Notes: generated from the letters alone by a model not told the origin. 64,000 nucleotides of DNA from Pedobacter sp. PACM 27299 (GCF_001412655.1 NZ_CP012996.1:5518001-5582000); one strand, 5' to 3'; counted from the stretch's first letter, positions 14,941 through 25,488 are shown. Made by a program: numbers and translations.

Positions 14941-17853
14941 ATGAGAAAAAAGTTTACTCTTTTTATCCTTAGCTTACTCTGTACCATCTCTGTGAGTATG
15001 GCCCAGGAGCTTAACGTTAAGGGAGAGGTGAAAGACGAAAAAGGTCTGCCGCTTCCAGGTGTTTCTGTTAAAATTAAAGGAACAGCTAAAGGTGCAATGA
15101 CCGGCAATAATGGAAAGTATGCGTTGACTGCCCCAGGCAATGCGACGTTGGTTTTTTCCTTTATTGGTTATAAAACTATTGAACAAGCAGTGAACAGCAA
15201 CACCACTGTGAACGTAAATCTATCTGAAGACAATAATGAATTAAACGAGGTAGTCGTAATTGGTTACGGTACTGCCACCAAGAAGGACCTGACCACAGCC
15301 GTGACTACGGTATCTTCTAAAGACCTGAAAAATCAGCCGATCACCAACCCTTTACAAGCAGTACAAGGTAGAGCGGCAGGTGTACAGGTTACCGCACAAT
15401 CCGGTAAACCAGGTGCAGAGATTGCGATCAGCATCCGTGGAAATACTTCCATCACTGCTTCAAACAGTCCGCTATATGTAATTGACGGGGTAACTTCCAG
15501 AAATGCAGGTTTCCTAAACCCGAATGATATAGAATCTTTAACTATTTTAAAAGATGCAGCAGCAGCAGCCATTTATGGATCAAGCGGTGCGAATGGAGTG
15601 GTTTTAATCACTACTAAAAAAGGTGTTTCTGGCAAAGTGAAAGTAGAATTCAATGCTTTTACTGGTATTTCGAATTTCTGGCGCAAACAAGATGTGCTGA
15701 ATGCAGATCAATACATCGATTTGATGAAAGAAATGGGCTATACTTCTTATGGCGATGGCAGCAATACGGACTGGCAAAAAGAAACTTTTGGCACAGGTAA
15801 ACAAAACCAATATCAGGTATCCCTATCTGGGGGTGGCAATGGCGGCAATTTTTACCTTTCAACTGGTTACCAGCAAGACAAAGGTATTGTAGCCCCAGCA
15901 CAGCTAGACCGATACACGGTTAACTTTAATGGGTCACAAGCAGCTACACCATGGTTAAAATTCACTGGAACCGCAGCTTTAACCGCAAGAAACTCTATTG
16001 ATGTAGCCGACAATGCAGGTGTTGCACGTGGTGGTACCATTTTAGCGGCTTTAACTACGCCTTCAACCATTGGTATTTACAATCCGAATGGCTCTTATAC
16101 GACCATTCCAAACTCTGGTGGATGGGACAATCCAATTGCCCAGGCCTACGGTGCGAAAAATAAAAGCAGAAACTTCCGTTTTATCGGATCATTCGGTGGA
16201 GAGATCAAATTCACTAAAGATTTGATTTTCAAATCAACGATCAGTACCAATGTGAATCAGAACTACTACGATTACAACCTTGATGCTTTCAAGACTACTT
16301 ATGGTCGTGCAGAAGGTGGTATCTATAGAAACAATAAAACCAATGACAATGTATGGCTAAATGAAAACATTTTGACCTATACTAAAAACGTTGGTAAAAA
16401 TGCATTTTCAGCAACTGGTGGTTATACCTTACAATCTTCAGATTATAACTACGTAGAATATGAAGAAAACAGGTTCTACAAGCCACAAACAGATCAGAAA
16501 AATGACAAGCCAGTTATCGTTCCTAAAGTTCCTCAAAGAGCACAATGGGCGAAGCAGTCTTACCTAACCAGAGTAACTTATGCTTACGATAGCAAATACT
16601 TATTGAGTGCAAACTTCAGAGCCGATGGTTCTTCACGATTCAGTGATGAGCAACGTTTCGGTTATTTCCCTTCTGCATCTGCGGGATGGAGAATCTCTGG
16701 GGAGAACTTCCTGAAAGACAGCAAAACCATTAATGATTTAAAAATCAGAGGTAGCTGGGGTAAAGTAGGTAACGATGAAGGAATCGGAGACTATGCCTGG
16801 ATGAAATTGTATGAAGAAAATGCACAGGGTGATTATAACTTGACCAATCTAAAAAATACAGGTCTATCCTGGGAAACCACTACCCAGAGCAATATTGGTT
16901 TAGATTTAACCATGTTCAACAACAGGGTAACTTTCACGGCTGACGCTTATTTGAAAAAAACCAATGATTTATTGATCAAAGTACAATTAGCACCATCGGC
17001 AGGTTTTGCTGAGCAAGCCTATAATGTAGGTTCTATGGAAAACAAAGGGATGGAGTTTACACTATCCACTAAAAACGTAGAAAAAGAGAAATTCAGCTGG
17101 TCTACAGATATGAACATCTCTTTCAATAAAAACAAAGTAACTAGTTTAGGTACTTCTACCCCATCACTAGATTTCGGTGGTATTTCTGCCCGTACTTCAG
17201 CTGTGCGTGTGGTTCCAGGCAAACCATTGGGCAGTTTCTATGGTCTTAAATATACAGGCGTGGATCCAGCAACCGGTAAGGCAACTTATGAAGACCTAAA
17301 CAACGATGGTAAAATTGATGTAAAGGATGACAGAACTTTTATCGGTTCAGCACAACCTGATTTCATCTATGGAATGACCAATAACTTCCGTTATGGTAAT
17401 TTCGGACTAAACATCTTCTTCCAGGGTGTTCAGGGCAACCAGATGTTCAATGCTTCCAGAATTGATTTAGAAGGTCTTAATGACTCTAAAAACCAGTCTG
17501 CGACTGTATTAGACCGCTGGACTCCACAAAACACGAATGGAAGTATTCCAGGATCAGAAAAAGGAAAAACCGAGAACTCACTTACTTCCAGCAGATTCGT
17601 AGAAAATGCTTCCTACCTGCGTCTAAAAACCGCTACCCTGTCTTACAATTTCGGTGATGCTTTCTTAGCCCGTATGAACATGAGCAGACTTACTGTATTT
17701 GTGACTGGCTACAACATCCTAACCTTCACAAAATACAAAGGCCTGGATCCTGAAGTAAGTCAGTATGGCGCAAACGGCCCAAGTATGGGTGTGGATTATG
17801 GTACCTACCCACAAAGCAGAAGCTTCCTGTTAGGTGTAAACGTTGGATTTTAA
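14941..17853 (+). CDS. SusC/RagA-type TonB-linked outer-membrane transporter
   Basis: A 970-residue glycan importer. It has a signal peptide (1-21), a carboxypeptidase-regulatory-like domain at about 24-100 (LNVKGEVKDEKGLPLPGVSV), the SusC signature NEVVVIGYGT, a plug (RGNTSITASNSPLYVIDGV, DAAAAAIYGSSGANGVVLI) and a large barrel. It forms a lidded importer with the SusD protein encoded 12 bp downstream and uses TonB energy to bring oligosaccharides into the periplasm. Its length is normal for the family. It is the first gene of the SusC-SusD-GH3-GH30 operon. Confidence 0.95.
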   Translation: MRKKFTLFILSLLCTISVSMAQELNVKGEVKDEKGLPLPGVSVKIKGTAKGAMTGNNGKYALTAPGNATLVFSFIGYKTIEQAVNSNTTVNVNLSEDNNELNEVVVIGYGTATKKDLTTAVTTVSSKDLKNQPITNPLQAVQGRAAGVQVTAQSGKPGAEIAISIRGNTSITASNSPLYVIDGVTSRNAGFLNPNDIESLTILKDAAAAAIYGSSGANGVVLITTKKGVSGKVKVEFNAFTGISNFWRKQDVLNADQYIDLMKEMGYTSYGDGSNTDWQKETFGTGKQNQYQVSLSGGGNGGNFYLSTGYQQDKGIVAPAQLDRYTVNFNGSQAATPWLKFTGTAALTARNSIDVADNAGVARGGTILAALTTPSTIGIYNPNGSYTTIPNSGGWDNPIAQAYGAKNKSRNFRFIGSFGGEIKFTKDLIFKSTISTNVNQNYYDYNLDAFKTTYGRAEGGIYRNNKTNDNVWLNENILTYTKNVGKNAFSATGGYTLQSSDYNYVEYEENRFYKPQTDQKNDKPVIVPKVPQRAQWAKQSYLTRVTYAYDSKYLLSANFRADGSSRFSDEQRFGYFPSASAGWRISGENFLKDSKTINDLKIRGSWGKVGNDEGIGDYAWMKLYEENAQGDYNLTNLKNTGLSWETTTQSNIGLDLTMFNNRVTFTADAYLKKTNDLLIKVQLAPSAGFAEQAYNVGSMENKGMEFTLSTKNVEKEKFSWSTDMNISFNKNKVTSLGTSTPSLDFGGISARTSAVRVVPGKPLGSFYGLKYTGVDPATGKATYEDLNNDGKIDVKDDRTFIGSAQPDFIYGMTNNFRYGNFGLNIFFQGVQGNQMFNASRIDLEGLNDSKNQSATVLDRWTPQNTNGSIPGSEKGKTENSLTSSRFVENASYLRLKTATLSYNFGDAFLARMNMSRLTVFVTGYNILTFTKYKGLDPEVSQYGANGPSMGVDYGTYPQSRSFLLGVNVGF

Positions 17854-17864
17854 TAACAATAGAC

Positions 17865-19292
17865 ATGAGAATTAAATTATATTCAATTTTAGCAGTTGCA
17901 GCCCTGACTATCGGGCTACAAACCAGCTGTAAAAAAGATTTTTTAGATAAGAACCCATTCAACCAGAAAACGCCAGAAGAGGCTTTCGTCAACCTTGCAG
18001 GGGCTGAAAAGCTGCTTGGAGGCGCTTATGGAGGAATGTATAACAATACCCACATCTGGGATTTCATGCTCAATGGTGATGTCATTGCTGATAACGCTTA
18101 TGCCGGCGGTGATAACCCTGCAATGTTCCAAATGGATGAGTTTCGCGTCAACTCTACCAATGAAGTGCTGGAAAGAGATTGGTCAGAACTGTATTCACAG
18201 ATTAAAAATGCGAATGAGGTATTAGAAAATGTACCGCTTATTCAAGATCCTGAATTGGATAAAGGCAATAGAAGATCTCAAATCCTGGGGGAAGCAGCCG
18301 GAATCAGGGCTTATCTATACCTGTACCTGGTACGTTTATGGGGTCCAGTACCGATTGTACTAAAAACACCAGCCAATCAGGCAGAAATGCAGGTTCCAAG
18401 ATCTAGTGTAGCAGTGGTTTATGAGCAGATCATTAAAGACCTGGAATATGCGCTTGCCAACACCAGAACGACAGCTCCTAATAAAGGAATTTTCACTAAA
18501 GGCGTAGCCAATGCATTATTGGCTAAAGTATATGCCACAAAAGCCAACCCAGACTGGGCAAAAGTAAACCAGTATGCAGATGCTGTTATTGGCGGCGGAT
18601 ACGCTTTATTTGGCAGCTATGATGGTTTATTTACAGGTACTAACAAGAACAATTCAGAGTCGATTTGGGAAATGCAGTTTGATGGTGGCAATGGTGCCAA
18701 CAAAAGAGGTAACTGGATGCCAAGTGTGATTGTTGGTGGAGGATGGAAAAAATTCTGTACCCCAACCAACGACCTTGCTGCAGCGTTTGATGCAGAAGGT
18801 GATCAGATCCGTAAAAACTCTAGCATCAAATTCCTGAATACTACTTCGGAAGGCTGGAGCGATAGCTTCTGGCCAAAAGCACAATATCCTTACATCAATA
18901 AATACAGAAATGATGACCAGACGAATATCTATTTCCTTCGCTTGGCAGATATTATTTTGTTAAAAGCAGAAGCCCTGAATGAACAATCAGCAGGTGGCTG
19001 GGCACAAGCAAAGCCATTGGTAGATCAGATCAGAAACCGTGTGAACCTTGGTGCTACTCCAGCAGCAGATCAGGCGGCAATGCGTTTGGCAATTGAAAAA
19101 GAACGTCGTCTGGAGCTTGCTTTTGAGGGACAACGCTGGTATGACCTGGTACGCACCAATCGTGCCATCCAGGTGATGAACACACAAAAAGACGGAAATG
19201 GCGCATCGCTAGGCTACAACCTTACTGCCGACAAAATCTTATTGCCGATGTCGCAGAAAGAACAAGATAGAAATACGGCCATCAACAAATAA
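17865..19292 (+). CDS. SusD/RagB-type surface glycan-binding lipoprotein
   Basis: A 475-residue lipoprotein with lipobox LQTSCKKDFLDKNP (Cys22). It has the SusD helical core, including ILGEAAGIRAYLYLYLVRLWGPVPI, and the C-terminal signature EKERRLELAFEGQRWYDLVR. It lies as a lid over the SusC barrel and captures oligosaccharide. It starts 12 bp after susC, consistent with one transcript. No second surface-binding protein (SusE/F-like) follows; the next genes encode hydrolases. Confidence 0.95.
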   Translation: MRIKLYSILAVAALTIGLQTSCKKDFLDKNPFNQKTPEEAFVNLAGAEKLLGGAYGGMYNNTHIWDFMLNGDVIADNAYAGGDNPAMFQMDEFRVNSTNEVLERDWSELYSQIKNANEVLENVPLIQDPELDKGNRRSQILGEAAGIRAYLYLYLVRLWGPVPIVLKTPANQAEMQVPRSSVAVVYEQIIKDLEYALANTRTTAPNKGIFTKGVANALLAKVYATKANPDWAKVNQYADAVIGGGYALFGSYDGLFTGTNKNNSESIWEMQFDGGNGANKRGNWMPSVIVGGGWKKFCTPTNDLAAAFDAEGDQIRKNSSIKFLNTTSEGWSDSFWPKAQYPYINKYRNDDQTNIYFLRLADIILLKAEALNEQSAGGWAQAKPLVDQIRNRVNLGATPAADQAAMRLAIEKERRLELAFEGQRWYDLVRTNRAIQVMNTQKDGNGASLGYNLTADKILLPMSQKEQDRNTAINK

Positions 19293-19337
19293 TTTTTACC
19301 GGGAGCAATATCAATTGCTCCCTTTTTAAATACACAA

Positions 19338-21638
19338 ATGACACTAAAAACAACCCTATCCTTATTGTTGCTTTCCAGCACTTTTGGTACGGCTATCGCT
19401 CAGAATAACAACCAGGCAAAAGCAGAAGCCTTGTTAAAAAAGATGACGATTGAAGAGAAAGTCGGACAAATGGCGCAAATTACGCTGGATGTCGTTGGAA
19501 AAGGAAAAGGACGCTATGAAAGCGATGAACCTTTCGGTTTAGACGAGAAAGAATTGCAAAGAGTATTGGTAAAATACCATGTTGGTTCTATATTGAACAC
19601 TTCAAACAACAGAGCAAGAACCCCACAGGTTTGGTATAACATCATCAGCAAAATTCAAAATGTGGCGACGAAACAAACGCCAAATAAAATACCTGTAATT
19701 TATGGTGTGGATGAAATCCATGGTGCTACCTATACGGTTGGTGCAACGATGTTCCCACAGCAAATTGGTCAGGCGGCTACATTTAACCGTTCATTGGTAA
19801 AAAATGGTGCCTCGATTACTGCTTATGAAACCCGTGCAAGCTCTATTCCATGGAACTTTGCCCCACTATTAGACGTAGGCTCTGATCCCCGCTTCCCTCG
19901 TCAGTGGGAAAGTTTTGGAGAAGATCCTTACCTGATCAAAGAACTGGGTGTAGCCGCAGTAAAAGGTTACGAAGGTGAAGATGGCAAAGTATCACATCCG
20001 GAAAAAGTAGCTTCTTCGATCAAGCACTTCCTGGGTTACCAAGTATCCGTTTCAGGAAAAGACAGAACTCCTGCTTTTATTTCTGATCAAGCTTTAAGAG
20101 AGTACCATTTACCTCCTTTTAAAGCGGCAATTGATGCAGGTGCTAAAACCATTATGATCAATTCCGGAATCATTAACGGTGTTCCGGTTCATGCCAATTA
20201 CCATATCCTAACGGAATTATTAAAAGAAGAATTGAACTTCAAAGGTTTAGTAGTGACCGATTGGGGTGATATTGAGAACCTTTACAAAAGAGATCGCATT
20301 GCGAAAGACGACAAAGAAGCGATTATGCTGGCTATTAACGCCGGTATCGACATGTCGATGATCGCTTATAACTATGAAACTTTCTGCGATAACCTTTTGG
20401 CTTTAGTCAAAGAAGGAAAAGTTAAAGAATCTCGCATTGATGATGCAGTAAGAAGAATCTTATGGGTAAAATATGAATTGAACCTATTTGAAAAACCAAC
20501 TACAAATCCTAAAGACTACCCAAAATTTGGCAGCAAGGAATTTGAAAATGCAGCTTATCAAACCGCAGCAGAATCGATCACTTTATTGAAAAATACAGAT
20601 CAGATCCTACCATTGGCGAAAGGAACAAAAATCCTGGTTGCTGGTCCGAATGCCAATTCTATGAGAACTTTAAATGGAGCATGGACTTACTCCTGGCAGG
20701 GAGAAAAAGTGGAAGAATTTGCCGCTAAATACAACACCATCCTGAAAGCTTTACAAAATAAAGCAGGAAAAGAAAATGTAACTTACTTCCCGGGGGTGAG
20801 CTATAAAATGGATGGCAAATATTATGAGGATTACGCCGATAAAATGGACGAAACTATTGCTGCGGCAAAGGATGCAGACCTGATCGTGCTATGTCTTGGA
20901 GAAAACTCTTATACAGAATCTCCAGGTAATATGAATGACTTATACTTGTCGGACTTACAAACAGAACTGGCGCAGAAATTAGCGGCAACCGGTAAAAAAG
21001 TAATCCTGGTATTGAATGAAGGCCGCCCACGTGTGATTAGCAAATTTGAAAAGAAAATGAGTGCTGTAGTGCAGACTTACCTTCCAGGTAACTTTGGTGG
21101 TGATGCGCTTGCAGATGTATTGTATGGTGTAGTTAATCCTTCAGGAAAACTGCCTTATACGTATCCACAATTCCCTAATGCCTTGTTTACCTATTACCAT
21201 AAACCATCAGAAAATAAAGGCACCACAGAAGGTGTTTACAATTATGATGCGGATTATAACCCTCAATACGTGTTTGGTGCTGGTTTGAGTTATACAACCT
21301 TCAAATATGATCAATTGAAATTGAGCAGCAATACCCTTAAAAAAGGAGAAATGCTGACTGTTACGGTAAACGTAAGCAACACTGGTAAAGTAGCTGGTAA
21401 AGAAAGTGTATTACTATTTACTTCAGATTTATATGCAACCTTAATCACTCCAGATGTGAAACGTTTGAGAGGATTTGAAAAAATCGACCTAAAAGCTGGA
21501 GAAACAAAAACGGTTACTTTTAAGATTCAGCCGGAAGACCTCGCGTTCATCAATACAGAAAGCAAAGCGATCACTGAAGAAGGAGAATTTACCCTTCAGA
21601 TTGCGGATCAAAAAATCAATTTTAACTACATTCCTTAA
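19338..21638 (+). CDS. Beta-glucosidase, glycoside hydrolase family 3 (BglX-like)
   Basis: A 766-residue periplasmic enzyme with a signal peptide (1-21). The N-terminal barrel carries SIKHFLGYQ and the nucleophile Asp308 in VTDWGD. It is followed by the alpha/beta sandwich (ITLLKNTDQILPLAKG) and a C-terminal fibronectin-III-like domain (KAGETKTVTFKIQPEDLAF). It releases glucose from the non-reducing end of beta-gluco-oligosaccharides. It starts 45 bp after susD. With the GH30 next door it would complete breakdown of a beta-glucan; the linkage preference cannot be read from sequence alone. Confidence 0.92.
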   Translation: MTLKTTLSLLLLSSTFGTAIAQNNNQAKAEALLKKMTIEEKVGQMAQITLDVVGKGKGRYESDEPFGLDEKELQRVLVKYHVGSILNTSNNRARTPQVWYNIISKIQNVATKQTPNKIPVIYGVDEIHGATYTVGATMFPQQIGQAATFNRSLVKNGASITAYETRASSIPWNFAPLLDVGSDPRFPRQWESFGEDPYLIKELGVAAVKGYEGEDGKVSHPEKVASSIKHFLGYQVSVSGKDRTPAFISDQALREYHLPPFKAAIDAGAKTIMINSGIINGVPVHANYHILTELLKEELNFKGLVVTDWGDIENLYKRDRIAKDDKEAIMLAINAGIDMSMIAYNYETFCDNLLALVKEGKVKESRIDDAVRRILWVKYELNLFEKPTTNPKDYPKFGSKEFENAAYQTAAESITLLKNTDQILPLAKGTKILVAGPNANSMRTLNGAWTYSWQGEKVEEFAAKYNTILKALQNKAGKENVTYFPGVSYKMDGKYYEDYADKMDETIAAAKDADLIVLCLGENSYTESPGNMNDLYLSDLQTELAQKLAATGKKVILVLNEGRPRVISKFEKKMSAVVQTYLPGNFGGDALADVLYGVVNPSGKLPYTYPQFPNALFTYYHKPSENKGTTEGVYNYDADYNPQYVFGAGLSYTTFKYDQLKLSSNTLKKGEMLTVTVNVSNTGKVAGKESVLLFTSDLYATLITPDVKRLRGFEKIDLKAGETKTVTFKIQPEDLAFINTESKAITEEGEFTLQIADQKINFNYIP

Positions 21639-21653
21639 TTAGCCATATTATCT

Positions 21654-23081
21654 ATGAGATTATTAAATTTAAGCGTGATTGCTGCCCTGGCATTGAGCTC
21701 ATGTGCCAGCAAAAAAGAGACACCAGTAACTACTGGCGTGGAATCATGGATCACCAGCGGCGACCGTTCTGCCCTATTGCAAAAGCAAAAAACACCTTTA
21801 CATTTTTCTACAGCGATGAATAACCACCTCAATATTGTAGTAGATGAACAGCAGACTTTCCAAACTATGGATGGCTTTGGCTATACCTTAACCGGTGGTA
21901 GTGCTACCTTGATGAACGGACTTCCTGCCGCAGAGAAAAAGGCAATGTTAAAAGAGATCTTCTCTACAGATGGTAATGGTATTGGCATTAGTTACCTGCG
22001 CTTGAGCGTGGGTGCTTCAGATTTAAGTGCAGAAACCTTCACTTATAATGAAATGCCAAAAGGACAAACCGATCCGGAACTAAAAAACTTCTCTATTGCA
22101 AAAGAGATGACCGACCTGGTTCCAATGTTAAAAGAAATCATTGCCATCAATCCAAAAATCAAAATCATGGGTTCTCCATGGACGGCGCCTACCTGGATGA
22201 AAGACAATCAAGCTTACCGTGGTGGTAGTTTAAAACCGGAATATTATCAGGTTTATGCCAAATATTTCGTGAAATATATTGAGGCAATGAAAGCACAAGG
22301 TATCGTCATTGATGCGGTAACGATCCAAAACGAGCCATTACATCCGGGCAACAACCCAAGTATGTACATGACGCCGCAAGATCAGGCCAACTTCGTGAAG
22401 ACTGCTTTAGGTCCGGTATTTAAAGCCGCAGGCATCAAAACTAAAATTATCATTTATGATCATAATGCGGATCGTCCGGATTATCCAATCACTATTTTAA
22501 AAGATCCGGAAGCTAACCAGTATATCGATGGTTCTGCTTTCCATTTATATGGTGGACAAATCTCTGCTTTATCACAAGTGCATGAAGCCTTCCCTAATAA
22601 AAACATCTATTTTACAGAGCAATGGGTAGGTGGCCCTGGTGATTTCGCCAAGGACTTAAAATGGCATGTTGCAACCTTAATGATTGGTGCACCAAGAAAC
22701 TGGAGTAAAACCGTATTGGAATGGAACCTGGCAGCAGATCCACAGTACCGCCCATTTACACCAGATGGGGGTTGTACCAGCTGTTTAGGTGCAATTACGG
22801 TAGATGGTAAGAGCTGGAGCAAGAACATCGCCTTTTACTCTATCGGTCAGACTTCTAAATTTGTACCAACTGGTTCTGTACGTATTGCTTCAAATCAAAA
22901 CGATAAAATTCAGAATGTTGCTTATAAAACACCAGCAGGACAACTAGTATTAGTGACAGTGAACAACAGTGATGAGACACAAACCTTCAACATTAAATAC
23001 AATGGCCAGGTCGTAAATACTACACTTGCTGCAGGTTCTGCTGGAACTTACCTCTGGAACAGCAAGCCAAGAACTAAATAA
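21654..23081 (+). CDS. Glycoside hydrolase family 30 lipoprotein (glucosylceramidase / beta-1,6-glucanase type)
   Basis: A 475-residue lipoprotein (lipobox ALALSSCASKK, Cys17). The GH30 barrel carries the acid/base Glu227 in TIQNEPLHP and the nucleophile Glu322 in YFTEQW, plus FQTMDGFGYTLTGGSATL near the start and a C-terminal beta domain. In other Bacteroidota, surface GH30 enzymes beside SusCD and GH3 cut beta-1,6-glucan, the basis for the substrate proposed here. It starts 15 bp after the GH3 gene, so the two are cotranscribed. Glucosylceramide or another beta-glucoside remains possible. Confidence 0.9.
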   Translation: MRLLNLSVIAALALSSCASKKETPVTTGVESWITSGDRSALLQKQKTPLHFSTAMNNHLNIVVDEQQTFQTMDGFGYTLTGGSATLMNGLPAAEKKAMLKEIFSTDGNGIGISYLRLSVGASDLSAETFTYNEMPKGQTDPELKNFSIAKEMTDLVPMLKEIIAINPKIKIMGSPWTAPTWMKDNQAYRGGSLKPEYYQVYAKYFVKYIEAMKAQGIVIDAVTIQNEPLHPGNNPSMYMTPQDQANFVKTALGPVFKAAGIKTKIIIYDHNADRPDYPITILKDPEANQYIDGSAFHLYGGQISALSQVHEAFPNKNIYFTEQWVGGPGDFAKDLKWHVATLMIGAPRNWSKTVLEWNLAADPQYRPFTPDGGCTSCLGAITVDGKSWSKNIAFYSIGQTSKFVPTGSVRIASNQNDKIQNVAYKTPAGQLVLVTVNNSDETQTFNIKYNGQVVNTTLAAGSAGTYLWNSKPRTK

Positions 23082-23265
23082 TATTTGGTCATCAGCTTAT
23101 TTTTATAAGCTATACCATCATCCAATCAGTTTAGGGGGGTGCATCATTTAATTATGGTCACCCTCTTTCTGTATCTTCATGTTATGATCCATGATTCAAG
23201 TCTTTTAAAGCTTGTGTTTTTTGGCAGGCCAATTGCAGTAGAGACAGAAATCAAATCATAAAACA

Positions 23266-23757
23266 ATGAACAAACATCTCTTATTATTTGCAGGACTAGC
23301 CGCCATGATGGCCTCTTGTACCAGTAATCAGGCAGATAAAAAATTGACGGATTCTTCTGCAATGATCGCAGTGGACACCACTTTTACCGCAACAAACGAT
23401 AAGCCTGAACATTCCATCAACTGCTATCAGTATATTAAGAACAAAGATACCGCATCGATGCAGCTGCGAACCAATGGTGAGGAAATCACTGGTTTTCTGG
23501 ACTACCACATCTGGGAAAAAGACGCCAATAAAGGCACGCTTTCCGGAGAAATGAAAGGGGATACCTTAATTGCAGAATATACTTTTGACTCGGAAGGTTT
23601 AAGATCTGTAAGAGAAGTTGTGTTGCTTAAAAAGGATGGTAAATTCTACGAAGGTTATGGCCCGGTTAAAGAAGACAAAGGAAAATATAGGTTTGAGAAC
23701 CGTGCACAGCTGAAGTTCGACAATAACGTGGTCTTTAGCCCTAAACCTTGCAACTAG
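23266..23757 (+). CDS. Hypothetical lipoprotein
   Basis: A 163-residue protein with lipobox MMASCTSNQ (Cys18). The mature part is beta-rich and contains CYQYIKNKDTASMQL, GFLDYHIWEKDANKGTL and DTLIAEYTFDSEGL. This pattern recurs in small Bacteroidota lipoproteins, but I know no function for it. It lies 184 bp after the GH30 gene, beyond a possible weak hairpin (23094-23111), so it may be transcribed separately from the polysaccharide locus. It ends at a strong shared terminator. Confidence 0.7.
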   Translation: MNKHLLLFAGLAAMMASCTSNQADKKLTDSSAMIAVDTTFTATNDKPEHSINCYQYIKNKDTASMQLRTNGEEITGFLDYHIWEKDANKGTLSGEMKGDTLIAEYTFDSEGLRSVREVVLLKKDGKFYEGYGPVKEDKGKYRFENRAQLKFDNNVVFSPKPCN

Positions 23758-23783
23758 TCTTAAAAGGCTTTAAAAGGCATAAA

Positions 23784-23832
23784 AAACCCCAATAAGCTGA
23801 TGCTCCTATAGCGCATCAGCTTATTGGGGTTT
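23784..23832. terminator. Strong bidirectional terminator
   Basis: A perfect 20-bp stem (23784-23803 with 23813-23832) and a 9-nt loop. A-rich and T-rich ends give a U-tract in both directions. It separates the convergent lipoprotein and pseudouridine synthase genes. Confidence 0.9.
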
Positions 23833-23855
23833 ACAGCAGTAGAACTGCTTAAATA

Positions 23856-24542
23856 TTACATATTTTCAAATTTTTCCCAAAAGCCATCCACCGGAAGCTT
23901 TGCGAAAATGTTGACCGGTTCTTTTTTTACCGGATGAACAAACTGCAGTCTGCGGGCATGGAGGCAAATGCTGCCTTTTCTACTTCCTCTTGGGTAACCA
24001 TACTTATTATCCCCTACAATCGGACATCCTAACGTAGAAAGCTGTACCCTGATCTGGTGCGACCTTCCTGTTAGCGGATCTACCTCAATCAGGTAATAAC
24101 CGTTCAGTTCTCCAATCAGACGATAGCTCAATTCCGCGCGCTGACTGCCGGGTACTTCAACATTATGCGGCGTTACCACATTTTTTTGTGGATTCTTTAC
24201 CAACCAATGTACTAAAGTACCAGAAATCTGCGCTGGCTTGTTTCTCACCACTGCCCAATAAGTTTTCTTTACCTCTCTGTTTTTGAAAATCGCATTCATC
24301 CGCTCCAAGGCTTTGCTTGTCTTTGCAAACAAGATCACGCCACTTACCGGACGGTCTAAACGATGTACCACACCAAGGAAAGCACTATTTGGCTTATTAT
24401 AAGTTTTGGCCAGGTACTTTTTTACCTTTTCATCCAGGGGCTCATCCCCTGTTTCATCCACCTGTACAATATCACCTGCGCGTTTACTAATCGCAATCAG
24501 GTGGTTGTCTTCATAAAGTATATCTTTTGCTGTTATTGGCAT
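23856..24542 (-). CDS. RluA-family RNA pseudouridine synthase
   Basis: A 228-residue synthase. It has the RluA signature VVHRLDRPVSGVILFAKTS with catalytic Asp63, plus RSHQIRVQLSTLGCPIVGDNKYG and CLHARRLQFVHPV. It converts uridine to pseudouridine in rRNA or tRNA. No N-terminal S4 domain is present, which fits the short RluA/TruC-like subgroup; the exact target is unknown. It lies 39 bp downstream of panB on the same strand and is probably cotranscribed. Confidence 0.9.
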   Translation of the reverse strand: MPITAKDILYEDNHLIAISKRAGDIVQVDETGDEPLDEKVKKYLAKTYNKPNSAFLGVVHRLDRPVSGVILFAKTSKALERMNAIFKNREVKKTYWAVVRNKPAQISGTLVHWLVKNPQKNVVTPHNVEVPGSQRAELSYRLIGELNGYYLIEVDPLTGRSHQIRVQLSTLGCPIVGDNKYGYPRGSRKGSICLHARRLQFVHPVKKEPVNIFAKLPVDGFWEKFENM

Positions 24543-24581
24543 CTGTAGGTCTGGAGCTGATTAAAGCCCTGCTTATAAAAC

Positions 24582-25397
24582 TTAATACTGCTCTTTTTCG
24601 TTCGGGAAATCACTTGATTTCACATCTTTAATATAAGACTGTGCGGCATTTAAAATACCATCGTAAAGGTTTACATATTGGCGTAAGAAACGAGGTTTGA
24701 ACCCTTTTGTTAAACCAATCATATCATTTACCACCAATACTTGTCCGTCGCAATCCGTTCCTGCACCAATTCCTATTGTAGGGATAATTAAAGATTCTGA
24801 TACTTCTTTACCCAATTTCGCAGGAATTTTTTCCAGTACTACGGCAAAACATCCCGCTTCCTGAAGCGCAAGCGCATCCGTTTTCAATTTCAAAGCTTCC
24901 GCTTCATCTTTCGCCCTTACCGTGTAAGTACCGAACTTATATATAGACTGAGGAGTTAAACCCAAATGCCCCATCACAGGAATTCCTGCAGTAATGATTC
25001 TTTGTACAGATTCTACGATTTCCGTTCCTCCTTCCAGTTTCACCGCATGAGCACCGGATTCTTTCATAATTCTGATGGCAGAAACTAGTGCTTCTTTGGA
25101 ATTGCCCTGGTAAGATCCAAAAGGAAGATCTACTACTACTAAAGCACGAGAAGCACCTCTCACCACCGATTGCGCGTGATAGATCATCTGATCTAAGGTA
25201 ATCGGCAAGGTAGTTTCATGACCTGCCATTACGTTGGAAGCTGAATCTCCAACCAATAAAACATCTAAACCAGCATCATCAAGGATGGTTGCCATCGAGT
25301 AGTCGTAAGCAGTTAACATCGCAATCTTTTCACCATTTTGCTTCATTGCTTGCAAAATATGGGTCGTGATCCGTTTTACTTCTTTATTTACAGACAT
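24582..25397 (-). CDS. panB: 3-methyl-2-oxobutanoate hydroxymethyltransferase
   Basis: A 271-residue ketopantoate hydroxymethyltransferase, the first committed step to pantothenate and coenzyme A. Motifs seen are [60 protein letters not shown] and [18 protein letters not shown]. The metal-binding aspartates and catalytic Glu of the family are in place. A TAATTTTG -7-like element lies at 25420-25427 on the minus strand. The pseudouridine synthase gene follows. It is divergent from carA across 242 bp. Confidence 0.95.
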   Translation of the reverse strand: MSVNKEVKRITTHILQAMKQNGEKIAMLTAYDYSMATILDDAGLDVLLVGDSASNVMAGHETTLPITLDQMIYHAQSVVRGASRALVVVDLPFGSYQGNSKEALVSAIRIMKESGAHAVKLEGGTEIVESVQRIITAGIPVMGHLGLTPQSIYKFGTYTVRAKDEAEALKLKTDALALQEAGCFAVVLEKIPAKLGKEVSESLIIPTIGIGAGTDCDGQVLVVNDMIGLTKGFKPRFLRQYVNLYDGILNAAQSYIKDVKSSDFPNEKEQY

Positions 25398-25488
25398 CTT
25401 TTTTATATTTTAGTTTGGGCAAAATTACTTTTTACATCCGAAATAAAGCGAGTTTAATTGCTTTTGTGACAGAATGTGAAAAAAATCC

